NCBI RefSeq assembly: GCF_003008595.1
Contig: NZ_CP027669.1
Span: 2,046,001-2,110,000 of the forward strand
Length of the DNA: 64,000 bases
Direction of reading: 5' to 3'
DNA from: Simplicispira suum
GTDB lineage: Bacteria; Pseudomonadota; Gammaproteobacteria; Burkholderiales; Burkholderiaceae_C
Positions within the stretch are counted from its first letter, which is position 1; each line of letters opens with the position of its first letter. The notes beneath the pieces are model-generated. The model made no database searches. It saw only the letters and a program-made list of their open reading frames with translations, and had not been told where the DNA came from. A program made the translations under genes and the position numbers. Positions 18,354 to 28,309 of this stretch are shown here, piece after piece.

Positions 18354-19825
18354 GGCAGGGGTTGGGCGGCCGGCAGCAAAAGCAAGAATTCGGCGCCGTC
18401 GGCAAGCTCGGGTCCCAGGCTGAGATGGCCGCCCATGGCCTCGGCCAGACTTTCGCAAAGCGGCAGCCCCAGCCCCAAGCCATCGGCGCGGCTGGAGTAG
18501 AACGGCTCGAACAGGCGCGCGCGCGCCTCGCCGCTCAGGCCTGGCCCGTGGTCGCGCACCGACAGCAGCACCCGCCCGCCTGCTGCGGCCCGCAGGCCAA
18601 GCTGCACCACGCGCTGCGGCGCCGGCACCTGCTCCAGCGCCTGCATGGCGTTGGTGAGCAGGTTGTGGATGATTTGCTGCAGCGCGATAGGTTCGGCAAG
18701 TGCCAGGGGCAGATCGGGCGCGACGTCAACTTCACTCGCCACGCCGCGCCGGGCCAGCTCGGGCGCCAGCAAGTGCAGCGCCTCTTGCACTGCGGCCGGT
18801 AGCGCCACCGCCTGCGCGTGGCCGGCCAGGTCCGGGCGCTCCACCAGCCGGCGCAGGCGCCCCACAACGTTGGCGGCGCGGCGGGCCTGCTGCACGCTCT
18901 GGCCCATGGCGGTGCGCGCCGTGTCCAAGTCGGGCGGGGTATCGCCAAGCAGGCGCTGCGCCGCCTGGGTGCTGGCCAGCAGCGCGGTCAGTGGCTGGTT
19001 CAACTCATGCGCCATGCCCGCTGCCAGCTCGCCCAGGGTGTTGAGCCGTGCCACTTGGCCCAGGCGCAGCAGTTGTTCGGCGCGCAAGCGCGCCTCGCGC
19101 TGGCGCCAGAGCAGGCGCGCCGCTGCCAGGGTGGCCGCGCTGGCCAGTACCCAGCTCAGCATTGCCAGCCACGGCAGCTCGCCCCAGGCCACCACGCGCT
19201 CGGCCAGCACGTCGAACGGCTGGCTGGGCGATGCCAATGTTTTTCGAAAGTCGAAGCGCCAACCGCGCGCGGGAATGCTCCCCGCCTGGAGCACCAGCGA
19301 CTGTCCTTCGTGTACGAGCACCACGCGCACCGGGCTGGTTTTCGCGTCCATCGGCCACTCGGACCAGGGCACGGTGGCTTGCAGGTCCAGCAGCAGCGCA
19401 TAGCTGACGGGATCGCCGGCCTGCACCAGCCAGTAGCGCCCGGCGGCCAGATCAGTGCGCGCAAGCTGTGGGCGGCCCAGTTGGCGCGAGGCCACCTGCG
19501 CGCTGGCCAGGCTGGTTGCCAGAGCCGCCGGCCAGCTGCTGCCCTCTGGCTGAGTCAGCGCCGAAAGAATGCGTGGGTAAACCGAAGGCAGGCGCTGCGC
19601 CGCCGCCGCGCTGCCATCGGGGCTGGGCTGCAGCAGCACCAGTGTGGCCATCACCGCATCGTTTTGCACCATTTGTTGGCTCAGCAGCCGGTGCACGATG
19701 CGGGCGTCGGTTTCGAAGGCGGCCTGCAACTGCGCCAGGCGCGCGAAACCCAGCCAGCCGGCGCCGACGGCGGCGACCAGAAGCCAGGCCCCCAACCAAG
19801 CCAAGCGGCGCCACCGGGTGTTCAT
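18350..19825 (-). CDS. Membrane sensor histidine kinase (HELNQPL class)
   Basis: 491 residues. There are two membrane segments (about 9-31 and 217-238) flanking a periplasmic sensor region of about 185 residues with no recognised fold. The H-box MAHELNQPLTALLAS has the phospho-acceptor His at about residue 273, followed by N-box NLLTNAMQAL, DHGPGLSG and GLGLGLPL. The HELNQPL H-box places it with FixL, DctB, TtrS and related kinases. It forms an operon with the FixJ-like regulator. The ligand cannot be inferred. Confidence 0.92.
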   Translation of the reverse strand: MNTRWRRLAWLGAWLLVAAVGAGWLGFARLAQLQAAFETDARIVHRLLSQQMVQNDAVMATLVLLQPSPDGSAAAAQRLPSVYPRILSALTQPEGSSWPAALATSLASAQVASRQLGRPQLARTDLAAGRYWLVQAGDPVSYALLLDLQATVPWSEWPMDAKTSPVRVVLVHEGQSLVLQAGSIPARGWRFDFRKTLASPSQPFDVLAERVVAWGELPWLAMLSWVLASAATLAAARLLWRQREARLRAEQLLRLGQVARLNTLGELAAGMAHELNQPLTALLASTQAAQRLLGDTPPDLDTARTAMGQSVQQARRAANVVGRLRRLVERPDLAGHAQAVALPAAVQEALHLLAPELARRGVASEVDVAPDLPLALAEPIALQQIIHNLLTNAMQALEQVPAPQRVVQLGLRAAAGGRVLLSVRDHGPGLSGEARARLFEPFYSSRADGLGLGLPLCESLAEAMGGHLSLGPELADGAEFLLLLPAAQPLP

Positions 19826-19925
19826 GCGGCGATTCTGTCACGCGCCCGCGCTCGCCTCTCTGGTGTAATTTGGCGCGGTGCAACTGGCGCGGGCCGGATG
19901 TCCTCACAACGACAAGGAGATGCGA

Positions 19926-20384
19926 ATGATGGCCCTATTGCAGCGCGTGCGCGAGGCGCGTGTCGAAGTGGCGGGCGAGGTTGTCGGTCAGATCGGCGCC
20001 GGGCTGCTGGTGCTGGTCTGCGCTGAGCGGGGTGACACCGAAGCCGAGACCGACAAGCTGCTGGCCAAGCTGCTCAAGCTGCGCATCTTCAGTGACGAGG
20101 CCGGCAAGATGAACCGCAGCGTGCAGGACATCGGCGGTGGCCTGCTGCTGGTCAGCCAGTTCACCCTGGCAGCGGACACCACGGCCGGCAACCGTCCCGG
20201 CTTTTCGCAGGCCGCCGCACCCGAGGACGGGCGCAGGCTGTTCGACTACTTCGTCGCCCAGGCCCGCAGCGCCCATCCGGTGGTGCAGACCGGGCGCTTT
20301 GCCACCGACATGCAAGTCCATTTGGTGAACGACGGGCCGGTGACGATACCGCTACGCATTGCGCCGATGCTTCCAAAGATATAG
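19926..20384 (+). CDS. dtd: D-aminoacyl-tRNA deacylase
   Basis: 152 residues, normal length. It removes D-amino acids mischarged on tRNA. The family motifs are [21 protein letters not shown] (catalytic SQFTL) and [12 protein letters not shown] (NxGPVT-type cis motif). Several ATG codons cluster here; MMALLQRV at 19926 is preferred because an AAGGAG site ends 6 bp before it and the family normally begins M-x-A-L-L-Q-R-V. Confidence 0.95.
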   Translation: MMALLQRVREARVEVAGEVVGQIGAGLLVLVCAERGDTEAETDKLLAKLLKLRIFSDEAGKMNRSVQDIGGGLLLVSQFTLAADTTAGNRPGFSQAAAPEDGRRLFDYFVAQARSAHPVVQTGRFATDMQVHLVNDGPVTIPLRIAPMLPKI

Positions 20385-20424
20385 CTGTTGGCGCTTGTGT
20401 AGTAAGCGCTAGAGGCCAATTTGG
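20381..20424 (-). repeat. Dispersed palindromic repeat (family 1)
   Basis: Reverse-oriented copy (atagctgttggcgctt ... aagcgctagaggccaattt). It lies between the convergent dtd and TauE-like genes and overlaps the dtd stop codon. Confidence 0.83.
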
Positions 20425-20431
20425 TTAGAAA

Positions 20432-21172
20432 TTACTGGCGATAAAAGAAGATTGCAGTCATCACCAGTCCGGTGAGCACAATCCCCCCGCGCAGCCAGGG
20501 CGCGGGAATGCGCCGGGCCACCCGCGCGCCGCCGTAGCCGCCCAGCGTGGCGGCCACCATCATCATCAGCGCCTGGGGCCACAGCACCACCCCGCCGGCG
20601 GCGTAGATGGCCACAGCGATGGCGGTGAGCAGGGCCGAGACCCAGTTTTTGAGCCCGTTCATGGCGTTCAAGTTGGTTTGCCCCAGTAGCCCGAACAGCG
20701 CCAGCAGCAGGATGCCCAAGCCCCCGTTGAAGTAGCCGCCATAGGCGGCGACGATGAGCACCCCCGCTGTCGCTTTGGCGGTGGACGGCTTGCCGCCCGC
20801 CGTCCATTCGCGCAGCTTGGGGCCGAGGGCAAACAACAGTGTCGCGGCCAGCAGCAGCCAGGGCACGATGATGGAAAACAGGTCGTTGGACGTGACCAGC
20901 AGCAGCCCCGCGCCCGCTGCACCGCCGATGAGCGAGAGCACGACCAGCAGTTTCATGGACAGGCCCGGCGGCGGCTCGGTGTCTTCGCGAAACCCCCAGG
21001 CCCCCGCTGCGTAGCCGGGCAGCAGCGCCACGGTGCCGGTCGCGTTGGCCACCACGGGCGGCACGCCGGTGAACACCAGCGCGGGCAGGGTCAGAAAGCT
21101 CCCGCCCCCGGCCACGGAATTGAGGGCGCCGGCGACAAAGGCGGCGGTGAGAAGCAGGGCGGTATCGAACAT
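20432..21172 (-). CDS. TauE/SafE-family sulfite/anion exporter
   Basis: 246 residues, highly hydrophobic, about eight membrane segments. The duplicated family motif is visible: FVAGALNSVAGGGSFLTLPAL near the N-terminus and AAYGGYFNGGLGILLLALFGL in the second half. TauE/SafE proteins export sulfite, sulfoacetate or related anions. No sulfur-metabolism gene is adjacent, so the substrate remains open. Confidence 0.88.
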   Translation of the reverse strand: MFDTALLLTAAFVAGALNSVAGGGSFLTLPALVFTGVPPVVANATGTVALLPGYAAGAWGFREDTEPPPGLSMKLLVVLSLIGGAAGAGLLLVTSNDLFSIIVPWLLLAATLLFALGPKLREWTAGGKPSTAKATAGVLIVAAYGGYFNGGLGILLLALFGLLGQTNLNAMNGLKNWVSALLTAIAVAIYAAGGVVLWPQALMMMVAATLGGYGGARVARRIPAPWLRGGIVLTGLVMTAIFFYRQ

Positions 21173-21347
21173 GGGGGATACGGGGCGGGCGTTGCGCCAA
21201 GCCAGAGTTTTAGAGCTATTTTAGGTGCGACTTATCTCGATTTTTGTGTTTATTACACGCAAATTAAGTTGTAGTGCTGTGCCTGATGGCGCCATCGCGT
21301 ATTGGTTTCACGGCCCCAAGTGCGCGCCAATGCACGTCTTTGCATGT

Positions 21348-21803
21348 TCAGGCGTACGGGTCGGCAAAACCCAGCTCGCCCAGGATGGCGGTTTCGTAGG
21401 CTTCCATCTCGGCGGCGTCCTGCGCGCTGGTCTCATGGTCCCAGCCCTGGGCATGCAGGGCGCCATGCACCAACAGGTGGGCGTAGTGCTCTTCCAGGGT
21501 TTTGTTCTGCTCCAGCGCCTCGCGCGCCACCACAGGGGCGCACAGCACCAGGTCGGCCAGCACCAGGGGTTCCTGCGCGTAGTCGAAGGTGAGCACGTTG
21601 GTGGCGTAGTCCTTCTGGCGGTAGTCGCGGTTGAGCTGGCGGCCTTCGTCCTCGTCGACGATGCGCACGGTGATCTCGGCATTGGCTGACAGGGCGTGGC
21701 GAATCCAGCGCGCTACCCGGTGGCGCGCCAGTACGGCGCGGTGCTCGGGGGCAGCGGCAAAGCGGGCGAACTGCAGGGACAAGGAAAGTGCAGGCAGAAC
21801 CAT
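21348..21803 (-). CDS. ybeY: Endoribonuclease YbeY
   Basis: 151 residues. It is a zinc-dependent endoribonuclease in 16S rRNA maturation and 70S quality control. The zinc motif H-x3-H-x5-H is present in [16 protein letters not shown], and the family's [14 protein letters not shown] precedes it. It lies downstream of phoH (ybeZ), the conserved order, but a family 1 repeat sits in the 69-bp gap between them. Confidence 0.95.
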   Translation of the reverse strand: MVLPALSLSLQFARFAAAPEHRAVLARHRVARWIRHALSANAEITVRIVDEDEGRQLNRDYRQKDYATNVLTFDYAQEPLVLADLVLCAPVVAREALEQNKTLEEHYAHLLVHGALHAQGWDHETSAQDAAEMEAYETAILGELGFADPYA

Positions 21804-21812
21804 ATATTTATG

Positions 21813-21869
21813 GTGTTTTAGGCCGCTAGCGCTTATCTGGTAAGCGCCATCAGCTATATAAAAAAGAGC
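21813..21869 (+). repeat. Dispersed palindromic repeat (family 1), inside phoH-ybeY operon
   Basis: This copy reads ggccgctagcgcttatct, then ggtaagcgccatcagctat. It fills almost the whole gap between phoH and ybeY, so it would form a hairpin in the operon mRNA. Confidence 0.85.
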
Positions 21870-21872
21870 AAA

Positions 21873-22826
21873 CTACGCGGCCCGCGCCCGCCCAGGCCGC
21901 CCAGCCGCGTCGTAGGCGTCCACGATGCGTGCCACCAGCGGGTGGCGCACCACGTCCGCGCTGGTAAAGCGCGTCACCGAAATGCCCTTGACGCGCTTGA
22001 GCACGCGCTCGGCCTCTACCAGGCCGCTCATTGCGCCTTTGGGCAGGTCGATCTGGCTCACGTCGCCCGTGACCACCGCCTTGGCGCCAAAGCCGATGCG
22101 GGTGAGGAACATCTTCATCTGCTCGGGTGTGGTGTTTTGCGCTTCGTCGAGGATGATGAAAGCGTTGTTCAGCGTGCGCCCGCGCATGAAAGCCAGCGGC
22201 GCGATCTCCAGCTGGTTGCGCTCGAACGCCTTTTGCACCTTGTCGTAGCCCATGAGTTCGTACAGCGCGTCGTACAGCGGGCGCAGGTAGGGGTCGACTT
22301 TTTGTGCCAGATCGCCGGGCAGGAAGCCCAGGCGTTCGCCCGCTTCCACCGCCGGGCGCGTGAGCACGATGCGCTGCACGGCCGAGCGCTCCAGGGCATC
22401 GACGGCGCAGGCCACGGCCAGATAGGTTTTGCCGGTGCCCGCCGGGCCAATGCCCAGGCTGATGTCGTGCGTGGCGATATTGGCCAGGTACTGCGCCTGG
22501 GTGGCGGTGCGGGCGCGCAGGTCGGCGCGGCGGGTGGTCAGTTGCGAGCCGTCCACGACCGCATCGGCCAGATCGCTGTCGCCGGCCAGCATCAGCTGGA
22601 GCGTGTCTTCGGCAATCGGGCGGTCGGCGATCTCATAGACCGCCTGCAGCATTTCCATGGCTTGCGTGGCGCGCGCCTTGGGGCCATCGACCTTGAATTG
22701 CTCGTGCCGGTGCGCAATGCTGACCTGCAGCGCCGCCTCGATGGTGCGCAGATGGCTGTCGGCCGGGCCGCACAGGTGCGACAGGCGTGTGTTGTTGTGG
22801 GGGGTGAAGGTGTGGCGCAGGATCAC
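21873..22826 (-). CDS. ybeZ: PhoH-family ATPase (YbeZ)
   Basis: 317 residues. The N-terminal half carries the KH-like PhoH region; Walker A is GPAGTGKTYLA and Walker B FIILDEAQN. YbeZ is an RNA-linked NTPase that works with YbeY. A GTG at 22826 (protein MILRHTFTP) is the likely start; the 29 residues upstream are not family-like and overlap the divergent ruvA region. A start upstream would be longer than usual. Confidence 0.9.
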   Translation of the reverse strand: MILRHTFTPHNNTRLSHLCGPADSHLRTIEAALQVSIAHRHEQFKVDGPKARATQAMEMLQAVYEIADRPIAEDTLQLMLAGDSDLADAVVDGSQLTTRRADLRARTATQAQYLANIATHDISLGIGPAGTGKTYLAVACAVDALERSAVQRIVLTRPAVEAGERLGFLPGDLAQKVDPYLRPLYDALYELMGYDKVQKAFERNQLEIAPLAFMRGRTLNNAFIILDEAQNTTPEQMKMFLTRIGFGAKAVVTGDVSQIDLPKGAMSGLVEAERVLKRVKGISVTRFTSADVVRHPLVARIVDAYDAAGRPGRARAA

Positions 22827-22912
22827 GCTGATAATTCCAGCAAATGGTGAAGCGCCATTGGTGCAATGGGCGCGATTTGCGCAGTGTGCGCTAAGCGACG
22901 GGAAGGAACGCA

Positions 22913-23488
22913 ATGATAGGCAAGTTGACCGGTACCCTGCTGGAGAAAAATCCCCCCGAGGTGCTGGTGGATTGCAATGGTGTGGGCTACGAAGTGCAGG
23001 TGCCCATGAGCACCTTCTACAACCTGCCGCCTATTGGTGAACGCGTCAGCCTGCTAACCCAGTTCATCGTGCGCGAGGACGCGCAGCTGCTGTACGGTTT
23101 TGCCAGCGTGCAGGAGCGCGCCGCGTTCCGCGAGCTGATCAAAGTGGCCGGCGTCGGCCCGCGCACGGCGCTGGCGGTGCTCTCGGGCATGGGCGTGGGC
23201 GATCTGGCGCAGGCCATCAGCTTGCAGGAGGCGGGCCGCCTGGTGAAGGTGCCGGGCATCGGCAAGAAGACCGCCGAACGCTTGCTGCTCGAACTCAAGG
23301 GCAAGCTGGGTGCCGAGCTTTCGGGCGCGGCGGCGCTGGTCAAGAGCGACGCGCAGGCCGACATTCTGCAGGCGCTGCTGGCGCTGGGTTACAACGACAA
23401 GGAAGCGGCCGCGGCGCTCAAGGCGCTGCCTGCCGATGTGGCGGTGAGTGACGGGATTCGGCTGGCACTCAAGGCGCTGGGGAAATAG
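22913..23488 (+). CDS. ruvA: Holliday junction DNA helicase subunit RuvA
   Basis: 191 residues, typical. It binds four-way junctions and recruits RuvB. The OB-fold N-terminus ([23 protein letters not shown]), tandem helix-hairpin-helix motifs ([17 protein letters not shown] and [19 protein letters not shown]) and C-terminal RuvB-binding helices are all present. Unlike many genomes, ruvB does not follow directly: two unrelated genes (2.3 kb) intervene. Confidence 0.96.
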   Translation: MIGKLTGTLLEKNPPEVLVDCNGVGYEVQVPMSTFYNLPPIGERVSLLTQFIVREDAQLLYGFASVQERAAFRELIKVAGVGPRTALAVLSGMGVGDLAQAISLQEAGRLVKVPGIGKKTAERLLLELKGKLGAELSGAAALVKSDAQADILQALLALGYNDKEAAAALKALPADVAVSDGIRLALKALGK

Positions 23489-23526
23489 CGCAGAGCGATA
23501 CCGGATGGGTTTTATCAAGGGCGCGT

Positions 23527-25062
23527 ATGAAGAAAAATTGGTTTGACAGCGGAAGATTGGCCGCAGCAATTCTCGCGGGAGCGGCACTGGTGGCATGTGG
23601 TGGCGGGGGCGACATCGCCGAGTCCTCCACTCAGTCCGTGCCCGTGCTGAAAGTGGAGGCACGCGTCCAGCCTGCTGGTATGCAAGAGGCGGGGGCCATC
23701 CAATCGCGCTCGCTGACCGGCGGGGCACGGGCCCAGGCGGTTGAGCTGCGCCTGGGGACACTCAATCTCAGCAAGAGTGCAGTGCTGCAAGATCCGGGCG
23801 TACGCCTCATCGGTCTGGCCCGCCCCCTTGCTGCTGCTCGCTCGCCGGAGGCAATGGCGGGACTGCTGCACTGGCAAGCTACCCGTGCCGGGGGCCAGGT
23901 GGCCGCCCTGAGCGTCTCGGCGCAAGGTGCATATGGCTTGCGCATGGGCCTGCGCGTGGACACCCTCCCGAGCAACGCAACGCTGCGCGTCTACAGCCAG
24001 GGCCGACCTGAGGCGGTGTATGAAATTTCCGGTCAGCAAATTCTGCAGACGATCGCTCGCAACCTGGAGGCGGGCGATGCCGAGGATGCTGCACGCACCT
24101 GGTGGACCCCCGAGACGGGTTCGCCCGAACAGACCCTGGAGATTGAATTGCCGGCAGGCACCGACCCCAGCGCGCTGCGCGTCTCACTACCGCAGGTGTC
24201 GCACATTTTTGAGGACCTCTCATTGCCGACGGAAGGCGCCCTGGAAACCAAGATCAATGAGTCAGACACTTGCAACCTGGATGCCACCTGCTACGACGAG
24301 CTTGCTGCCCAACGTGACTCCGTGGCGCGCATGCTGTTTAGCAAGGACGGCAATACCTACGTCTGCACCGGTACGCTGCTCAACGATGTGGCAGGCTCCG
24401 GGACGCCGTACTTCCTCAGCGCCAACCACTGTATTTCGACCCAGAGCGCCGCAGCAAGCCTGCAGACCGACTGGTTCTATCGCTCGCCCACGTGCAACAG
24501 CCGCACGCTGTCTGCGGCCTCCACGCGGCGTCTGGGAGGAGCAACACTGCTGTATGCCAGTGCGGCCACCGATATGACCCTGCTGCGCCTGAACGAGGCT
24601 CCGCCGACTGGCGCACGTTTCGCGGCGTGGGATGCATCGGCGCAGCCGATGGGATTGAGCGTATTTGGTTTGCACCACCCGCAGGCAGATCTGTTGAAAG
24701 TGAGCCTTGGCAATGTGACGAATCTCACTTCATGCAGCAGCTCGTCGGACAATTTCTTTAACTGCGATGGCACGAGTGGCAACTACTACCGTGTGGCCTT
24801 GTCCAGCGGGACGAGCCAAGGTGGGAGCAGTGGTTCGGCTCTGTTTTCCCTTGGGAGCAAGTATGTGATCGGCACCTTGTACGGCGGAGTCACAAGCTGC
24901 AGTGCCACAGGAACCTTCGATATTTACGGGCGGTTTGACGTTGCCTACAACGACGGGATCAAGAAATGGTTGGCCGGCAACAGTGGAGGAGACGGCGGTG
25001 GGGCGAGTGGAGGCGCTTCGACCTTTGGCAACCTGTTTCGGACAATTCTGGGCCCCAAATGA
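23527..25062 (+). CDS. Secreted trypsin-like serine protease, lysyl endopeptidase type
   Basis: 511 residues. The N-terminus has a lipoprotein-type signal (AAAILAGAALVAC, Cys+1). A propeptide-like region of about 220 residues follows. The protease domain begins near SDTCNLDATC, a disulfide-rich start like Achromobacter lysyl endopeptidase. The triad is visible: His in LSANHCI, Asp in AATDMTLLRL, Ser in SQGGSSGSALF. The tail is Gly/Ser-rich. It is predicted to be exported or anchored and to cleave extracellular proteins. It lies 38 bp after ruvA in the same direction but is unlikely to be functionally linked. Confidence 0.88.
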   Translation: MKKNWFDSGRLAAAILAGAALVACGGGGDIAESSTQSVPVLKVEARVQPAGMQEAGAIQSRSLTGGARAQAVELRLGTLNLSKSAVLQDPGVRLIGLARPLAAARSPEAMAGLLHWQATRAGGQVAALSVSAQGAYGLRMGLRVDTLPSNATLRVYSQGRPEAVYEISGQQILQTIARNLEAGDAEDAARTWWTPETGSPEQTLEIELPAGTDPSALRVSLPQVSHIFEDLSLPTEGALETKINESDTCNLDATCYDELAAQRDSVARMLFSKDGNTYVCTGTLLNDVAGSGTPYFLSANHCISTQSAAASLQTDWFYRSPTCNSRTLSAASTRRLGGATLLYASAATDMTLLRLNEAPPTGARFAAWDASAQPMGLSVFGLHHPQADLLKVSLGNVTNLTSCSSSSDNFFNCDGTSGNYYRVALSSGTSQGGSSGSALFSLGSKYVIGTLYGGVTSCSATGTFDIYGRFDVAYNDGIKKWLAGNSGGDGGGASGGASTFGNLFRTILGPK

Positions 25063-25107
25063 CTTCCCCCAAACGCGCTGGCACGGTTGAGAGAAGTCGC
25101 ATGCAAG

Positions 25108-25653
25108 TTACTTTGCTTCGACGAGATCTTTCAAAATATCATGCCCTTGGAGCGAATAATTCTTGGTGGAAAGAGATGTAATATCAGTGATGGATATACT
25201 GACGCTTTTCAGGTTATCGGTGGTTTTTTCCTTGGAAAATGCACAGATTGCTTCGCCTGGAGCAAACGCAACCAGTATGCCCGCGTCCGTGGGTCGCCCA
25301 GGCGTGCGACCCACGCCGGAGTTATAAACCGTGGTTATTTCAGCAGGCGTTCCCCCGCGGAGGCTGCCGTTTAAATATCTGTTGCCAAGCCAATCGTCGT
25401 TGGTCCACACATTGATTCCCTTGAGATCTTGCACTACCAGAGTGGAATCTGAATTCTCTTCGTTCGATTCTGCGAATACGATCAAGATTTTCGAACCTTG
25501 AAACGTTGCGCCTCCGCCTTCAATGATGGTGCACCCCGAGGCCGACGCAGTCCGTGATTGAAGATTGTTGGTGCTGATATTTAAGAGGCCTGCTTGTGCG
25601 GAAAGAGTAAGTAGCGACAGAGCGAAAAGAACGGCAGGTTTGATTTTTGTCAT
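25108..25653 (-). CDS. Secreted protein of unknown function, AT-rich gene
   Basis: 181 residues. Start at MTKIKPAV, with a signal peptide ending near LSAQA. The mature protein is polar, with CTIIEGGGATFQGSKILIVFAES near the start and only two or three cysteines; no family was recognised. Base composition is much more AT-rich than the surroundings, and the 190 bp upstream (25654-25843) is even richer in A/T. It is convergent with the protease gene. Composition and its place between ruvA and ruvB suggest horizontal acquisition. Confidence 0.7.
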   Translation of the reverse strand: MTKIKPAVLFALSLLTLSAQAGLLNISTNNLQSRTASASGCTIIEGGGATFQGSKILIVFAESNEENSDSTLVVQDLKGINVWTNDDWLGNRYLNGSLRGGTPAEITTVYNSGVGRTPGRPTDAGILVAFAPGEAICAFSKEKTTDNLKSVSISITDITSLSTKNYSLQGHDILKDLVEAK

Positions 25654-25843
25654 ATTTAATTGGTATTTTGATTGTATTATGGTTAATTTCAATTGTTATG
25701 ATGGTATATTAAATATAAAATAAATGATACGTTGGCGAATACTTGCCGAAATAGGTGTTATCCCTTATGTGCTCTGGTGACATAGATCGACTCTCCTTTG
25801 GCTCTATAGTCTACGTTGGAGCGTTTACTGGAAATCTTCCTAC

Positions 25844-26914
25844 GTGACCATCCAGACCGACGATTTTGCTCCCGCGCCAGCCAAGCGCGTCATTTCCGCT
25901 GCCCCTGCCTCTCCCCAGGAAGAGGCGATTGAGCGCGCCCTGCGTCCCAAGCTGCTGCAGGAATACGTCGGCCAGGCCAAGGCGCGCGAGCAGTTGGAGA
26001 TATTCATCGGCGCCGCCAGGAAGCGCGGCGAGGCACTTGACCACGTGCTGCTGTTCGGCCCGCCCGGCTTGGGCAAGACCACACTCAGCCACATCATTGC
26101 CACCGAGCTGGGCGTGAACCTGCGCCAGACCAGCGGCCCGGTGCTGGAAAAGCCCAAGGACCTGGCGGCACTGCTGACGAACCTGGAGCGCAACGATGTG
26201 CTCTTTATTGACGAGATCCACCGCCTCAGCCCGGTGGTCGAAGAAATTCTTTACCCCGCGCTGGAGGACTACCAGATCGACATCATGATCGGCGAAGGCC
26301 CGGCGGCGCGGTCCATCAAGCTCGACCTGCAGCCCTTCACGCTGGTGGGCGCCACCACGCGCGCCGGGATGCTGACCAACCCGCTGCGCGACCGCTTTGG
26401 CATCGTGGCGCGGCTGGAGTTTTATACGCCGGAAGAGCTGGCGCGCATCGTCACCCGCAGCGCCGGACTGTTGGGCACGCCGATGGACGAGGCGGGGGGC
26501 TTTGAGCTGGCGCGGCGCTCGCGCGGTACGCCGCGCATCGCCAACCGGCTCCTGCGCCGCGTGCGCGACTACGCCGAAGTCAAGGGCGATGGCCACATCA
26601 CGCAGGACATCGCCAACCGGGCGCTGGCCATGCTGGATGTCGATCCGCAGGGTTTTGATGTCATGGACCGCAAGCTCCTCGAAGCGCTCATTCACCGCTT
26701 TGACGGAGGCCCCGTGGGTCTGGACAACATTGCGGCCAGCATTGGCGAAGAGGCTGGCACGATTGAAGACGTGATTGAGCCCTATCTGATTCAGCAAGGC
26801 TATCTGCAGCGCACCACCCGCGGCCGCGTGGCCACGCTGGCGGCGTACCGCCATCTGGGCGTCACGCCGCCCCAGGCCGCTGGGGGTTTGTTCGACGCCG
26901 GGACACTTGCGTGA
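25844..26914 (+). CDS. ruvB: Holliday junction branch-migration ATPase RuvB
   Basis: 356 residues, usual length. Walker A is [13 protein letters not shown], Walker [13 protein letters not shown], sensor region [20 protein letters not shown], and the winged-helix C-terminus holds [24 protein letters not shown] start gives MTIQTDD. The upstream region is unusually AT-rich and belongs to the inserted segment, so ruvB may use a promoter there. It overlaps the next gene by 4 nt (GTGA). Confidence 0.96.
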   Translation: MTIQTDDFAPAPAKRVISAAPASPQEEAIERALRPKLLQEYVGQAKAREQLEIFIGAARKRGEALDHVLLFGPPGLGKTTLSHIIATELGVNLRQTSGPVLEKPKDLAALLTNLERNDVLFIDEIHRLSPVVEEILYPALEDYQIDIMIGEGPAARSIKLDLQPFTLVGATTRAGMLTNPLRDRFGIVARLEFYTPEELARIVTRSAGLLGTPMDEAGGFELARRSRGTPRIANRLLRRVRDYAEVKGDGHITQDIANRALAMLDVDPQGFDVMDRKLLEALIHRFDGGPVGLDNIAASIGEEAGTIEDVIEPYLIQQGYLQRTTRGRVATLAAYRHLGVTPPQAAGGLFDAGTLA

Positions 26915-28293
26915 GCCGGCGTCCGCTTGCCTTGTGGCTGCTGGGTCTCGCGATCCTGCTGGCTGCTGTGGTCGGGGTCGGCAGCCTCTGGCTGCGCGGG
27001 CCGCAGGCGGATGTGATTGAAGTGCAGCGTGCACCGCTGGTGCGCACCTTGCAGTTCTCGGCCCGCGTGGCGACGCTCTCGCGCGTGGACATCGGCAGCA
27101 CCCTGACTGGCCGGGTCGCGCAGGTGCGGGTGCGCGAAGGCGCCGAGGTCCGCAAGGGCGACGTGCTGGTGCAACTGGAAGACAGCGAATGGCGCGCCGC
27201 ACTGGTCCAGGCCGAAGCGGGCGAAGCGCAGGCGCGCGCGCGTTTGGCGGGTCTGCGCAGCAGCGGACGCAGCGCGTCGGACGCGGCGCTCAGCCAGGCC
27301 GAGGCCACCTTGCGTGCTGCAAGCAGCGCGTTTGAGCGTGCACGTCGACTCAAGGCCCAAGGCTTCTACAGCGATGCCCAACTCGACGAAGCGCGCCGTG
27401 TGCTCGACGTGGCGCAAGCGCAGCAGCACAGCGCGCGCGCCCAGGTGCAGGCCAATGCCGATACGGGAACCGATATCGCGCAGGCACAGGCGCAGCTCGA
27501 CGTAGCGCGCGCCGCCAGTGGGGCTGCCCGTTCGCGCCTGGCGCAGGCCCAGCTGCTGGCGCCCACCCAGGCGCGCGTGCTGGTGCGCTCGGTAGAGCCG
27601 GGGCAGATCGTGCAACCGGGCAAGGCCTTGCTCAGCCTGGCCCTCGCGGGTCCCACCCAGTTTGTGGCGCAGGTGGACGAGCGCTTTCTGGAGCAGCTGC
27701 GCACTGGTCAGCAAGCCGCTGTGGTGGCCGACGCTTTCCCCGGTCAGCGTTTTGCCGCCCGCGTGCTGAGCATTGCGCCTGCGGTCGACGCGCAGCGCGG
27801 CGCCATTGAGGTCAAGTTCGCTCTGGCCAGCGAACCGCCGGCGTTTCTGCGCGAAGACATGACGCTGTCGGTGGAAGTGGAAACCGGCCGGAGGGACAGC
27901 GCGCTGGTGCTGCCGCAGTCCGCATTGTGGCCGCTGGACGCCGAGGCCAAAGCAGCCGAAGGCATGGCAAGCGCTGTGACCACATCGCCTGACGGACCCG
28001 AAAGTCAGAGGGTGGGGAACGTGCGCTACGTCCTGGTGGTTGAGAGTGGCCGTGCTCAGTTGCGTGCCGTGCACCTTGGCCTGCACACGCTCGGCGCAGT
28101 GGAAGTGCGGGACGGCCTGGCCGAGGGCGAGCAGGTGCTCGTGCGCAGCGGTGGCATGGATGGTAGCCTCCAGCCCGGCCAGCGTGTGCGTGCCCGGCCG
28201 GTGCACTGGGCGCCCTCGGCCACTGGCAGTCCTGGCAATGGTGCACGCGCGGAAGACGCTGGCAGCGCCATGTCCAACGCCATGGGTCGTTAG
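26911..28293 (+). CDS. Periplasmic adaptor (MacA/HlyD-like)
   Basis: 460 residues. There is one N-terminal membrane anchor ([23 protein letters not shown]), then a barrel-sandwich/lipoyl segment ([29 protein letters not shown]), an Ala/Gln/Arg-rich alpha-hairpin of about 120 residues, the second lipoyl half ([23 protein letters not shown]) and beta-barrel domains. It would link the inner-membrane ABC exporter encoded next to an outer-membrane channel. The GTG start overlaps the ruvB stop. Confidence 0.9.
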   Translation: MSRRPLALWLLGLAILLAAVVGVGSLWLRGPQADVIEVQRAPLVRTLQFSARVATLSRVDIGSTLTGRVAQVRVREGAEVRKGDVLVQLEDSEWRAALVQAEAGEAQARARLAGLRSSGRSASDAALSQAEATLRAASSAFERARRLKAQGFYSDAQLDEARRVLDVAQAQQHSARAQVQANADTGTDIAQAQAQLDVARAASGAARSRLAQAQLLAPTQARVLVRSVEPGQIVQPGKALLSLALAGPTQFVAQVDERFLEQLRTGQQAAVVADAFPGQRFAARVLSIAPAVDAQRGAIEVKFALASEPPAFLREDMTLSVEVETGRRDSALVLPQSALWPLDAEAKAAEGMASAVTTSPDGPESQRVGNVRYVLVVESGRAQLRAVHLGLHTLGAVEVRDGLAEGEQVLVRSGGMDGSLQPGQRVRARPVHWAPSATGSPGNGARAEDAGSAMSNAMGR

Positions 28294-28309
28294 GCACAAG
28301 GAGCGCACC

